Part shown: positions 5,137-5,186 of the stretch, one piece after another
Numbering within the stretch: the first letter of the stretch is position 1
How the letters are laid out: the number at the start of each line of letters is the position of its first letter
Source of the DNA: CAZNAQ01 sp964585585
GTDB taxonomy: Bacteria; Patescibacteriota; Patescibacteriia; Patescibacteriales; JAGXOH01
Assembly: GCA_964585585.1 (NCBI GenBank)
Contig: CAZPEL010000050.1
Coordinates: 1 to 5,186, forward strand
Length of the DNA: 5,186 nucleotides
Direction of reading: 5' to 3'
Program-made: the position numbers and the translations under genes
Notes under the pieces: generated by a model
Told to the model about the DNA's origin: nothing
Seen by the model: only the letters and a program-made list of their open reading frames with translations
Database searches by the model: none

Positions 5137-5186
5137 ATGGCGGATAAACAAATAAAAATTTTGTTAGTAGAAGATGATTCTTTTCT
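5137..5186 (+). CDS. Response regulator receiver domain, N-terminal fragment cut by window edge
   Basis: Only the first 16 codons are present: MADKQIKILLVEDDSF, plus two bases of the next. The pattern of a hydrophobic beta-1 strand (IKILLVE) followed by an acidic pair (Glu-Asp-Asp) is the hallmark start of a CheY-like receiver domain, where the acidic pair binds Mg2+ near the phosphorylated Asp. The phosphoacceptor Asp, the conserved Thr/Ser and Lys, and any output domain lie outside the window, so its output is unknown. The start is supported by an in-frame TAA at 5122-5124 with no ATG, GTG or TTG between. The position just after pilB on the same strand suggests co-transcription and a role in pilus control, comparable in concept to PilG/PilH, but this is inference. 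Confidence 0.85.
   Translation, partial: MADKQIKILLVEDDSF

Overview
The window carries the 5' part of a type IV pilus (T4P) assembly operon on the + strand. Gene order is pilM, a pilN-like gene, a pilO-like gene, a small one-helix membrane protein, and the extension ATPase pilB/gspE. The first codons of a response regulator run off the right edge. A divergent gene occupies the left edge on the - strand and encodes a membrane-anchored protein with a long Gly/Pro/Glu linker; its C-terminal part is outside the window.

The likely host is a member of the Patescibacteria (Candidate Phyla Radiation) or a similar small-genome bacterium. This is an inference from four things: short, divergent PilN/PilO-like proteins, a Lys/Glu-rich AT-biased style, compact gene spacing, and no Shine-Dalgarno sequence at any start. 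The genes read through with the standard code, and TGA serves as the stop of one gene. No RNA gene, transposon, CRISPR array or rRNA is visible.

Layout: 1-350 is the truncated divergent gene (-). 351-505 is an AT-rich divergent intergenic region with two perfect TATAAT hexamers facing the pilus operon. 506-3254 holds pilM, pilN-like, pilO-like and the small membrane gene, with gaps of 9, 3 and 7 bases. 3273-5060 is pilB, 18 bases further on. 5061-5136 is a short AT-rich gap. 5137-5186 is the start of the response regulator.

Working model: PilM is a cytoplasmic actin-fold protein expected to bind the cytoplasmic tail of PilN. PilN and PilO are paired bitopic proteins with coiled coils and small alpha/beta domains outside the membrane. 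The 97-residue protein sits where pilP is found in classical operons and ends in an Asn-Pro-Phe motif reminiscent of the PilP linker, but has no secretin-binding domain. PilB powers pilin polymerisation. The response regulator may tie pilus activity to signalling. I see no wholly new system. The points that merit a second look are the truncated PilP-like protein, the highly charged insertion in PilO, a PilB N-domain that seems to lack the c-di-GMP-binding signature, and recurrent poly-acidic segments across neighbouring genes.
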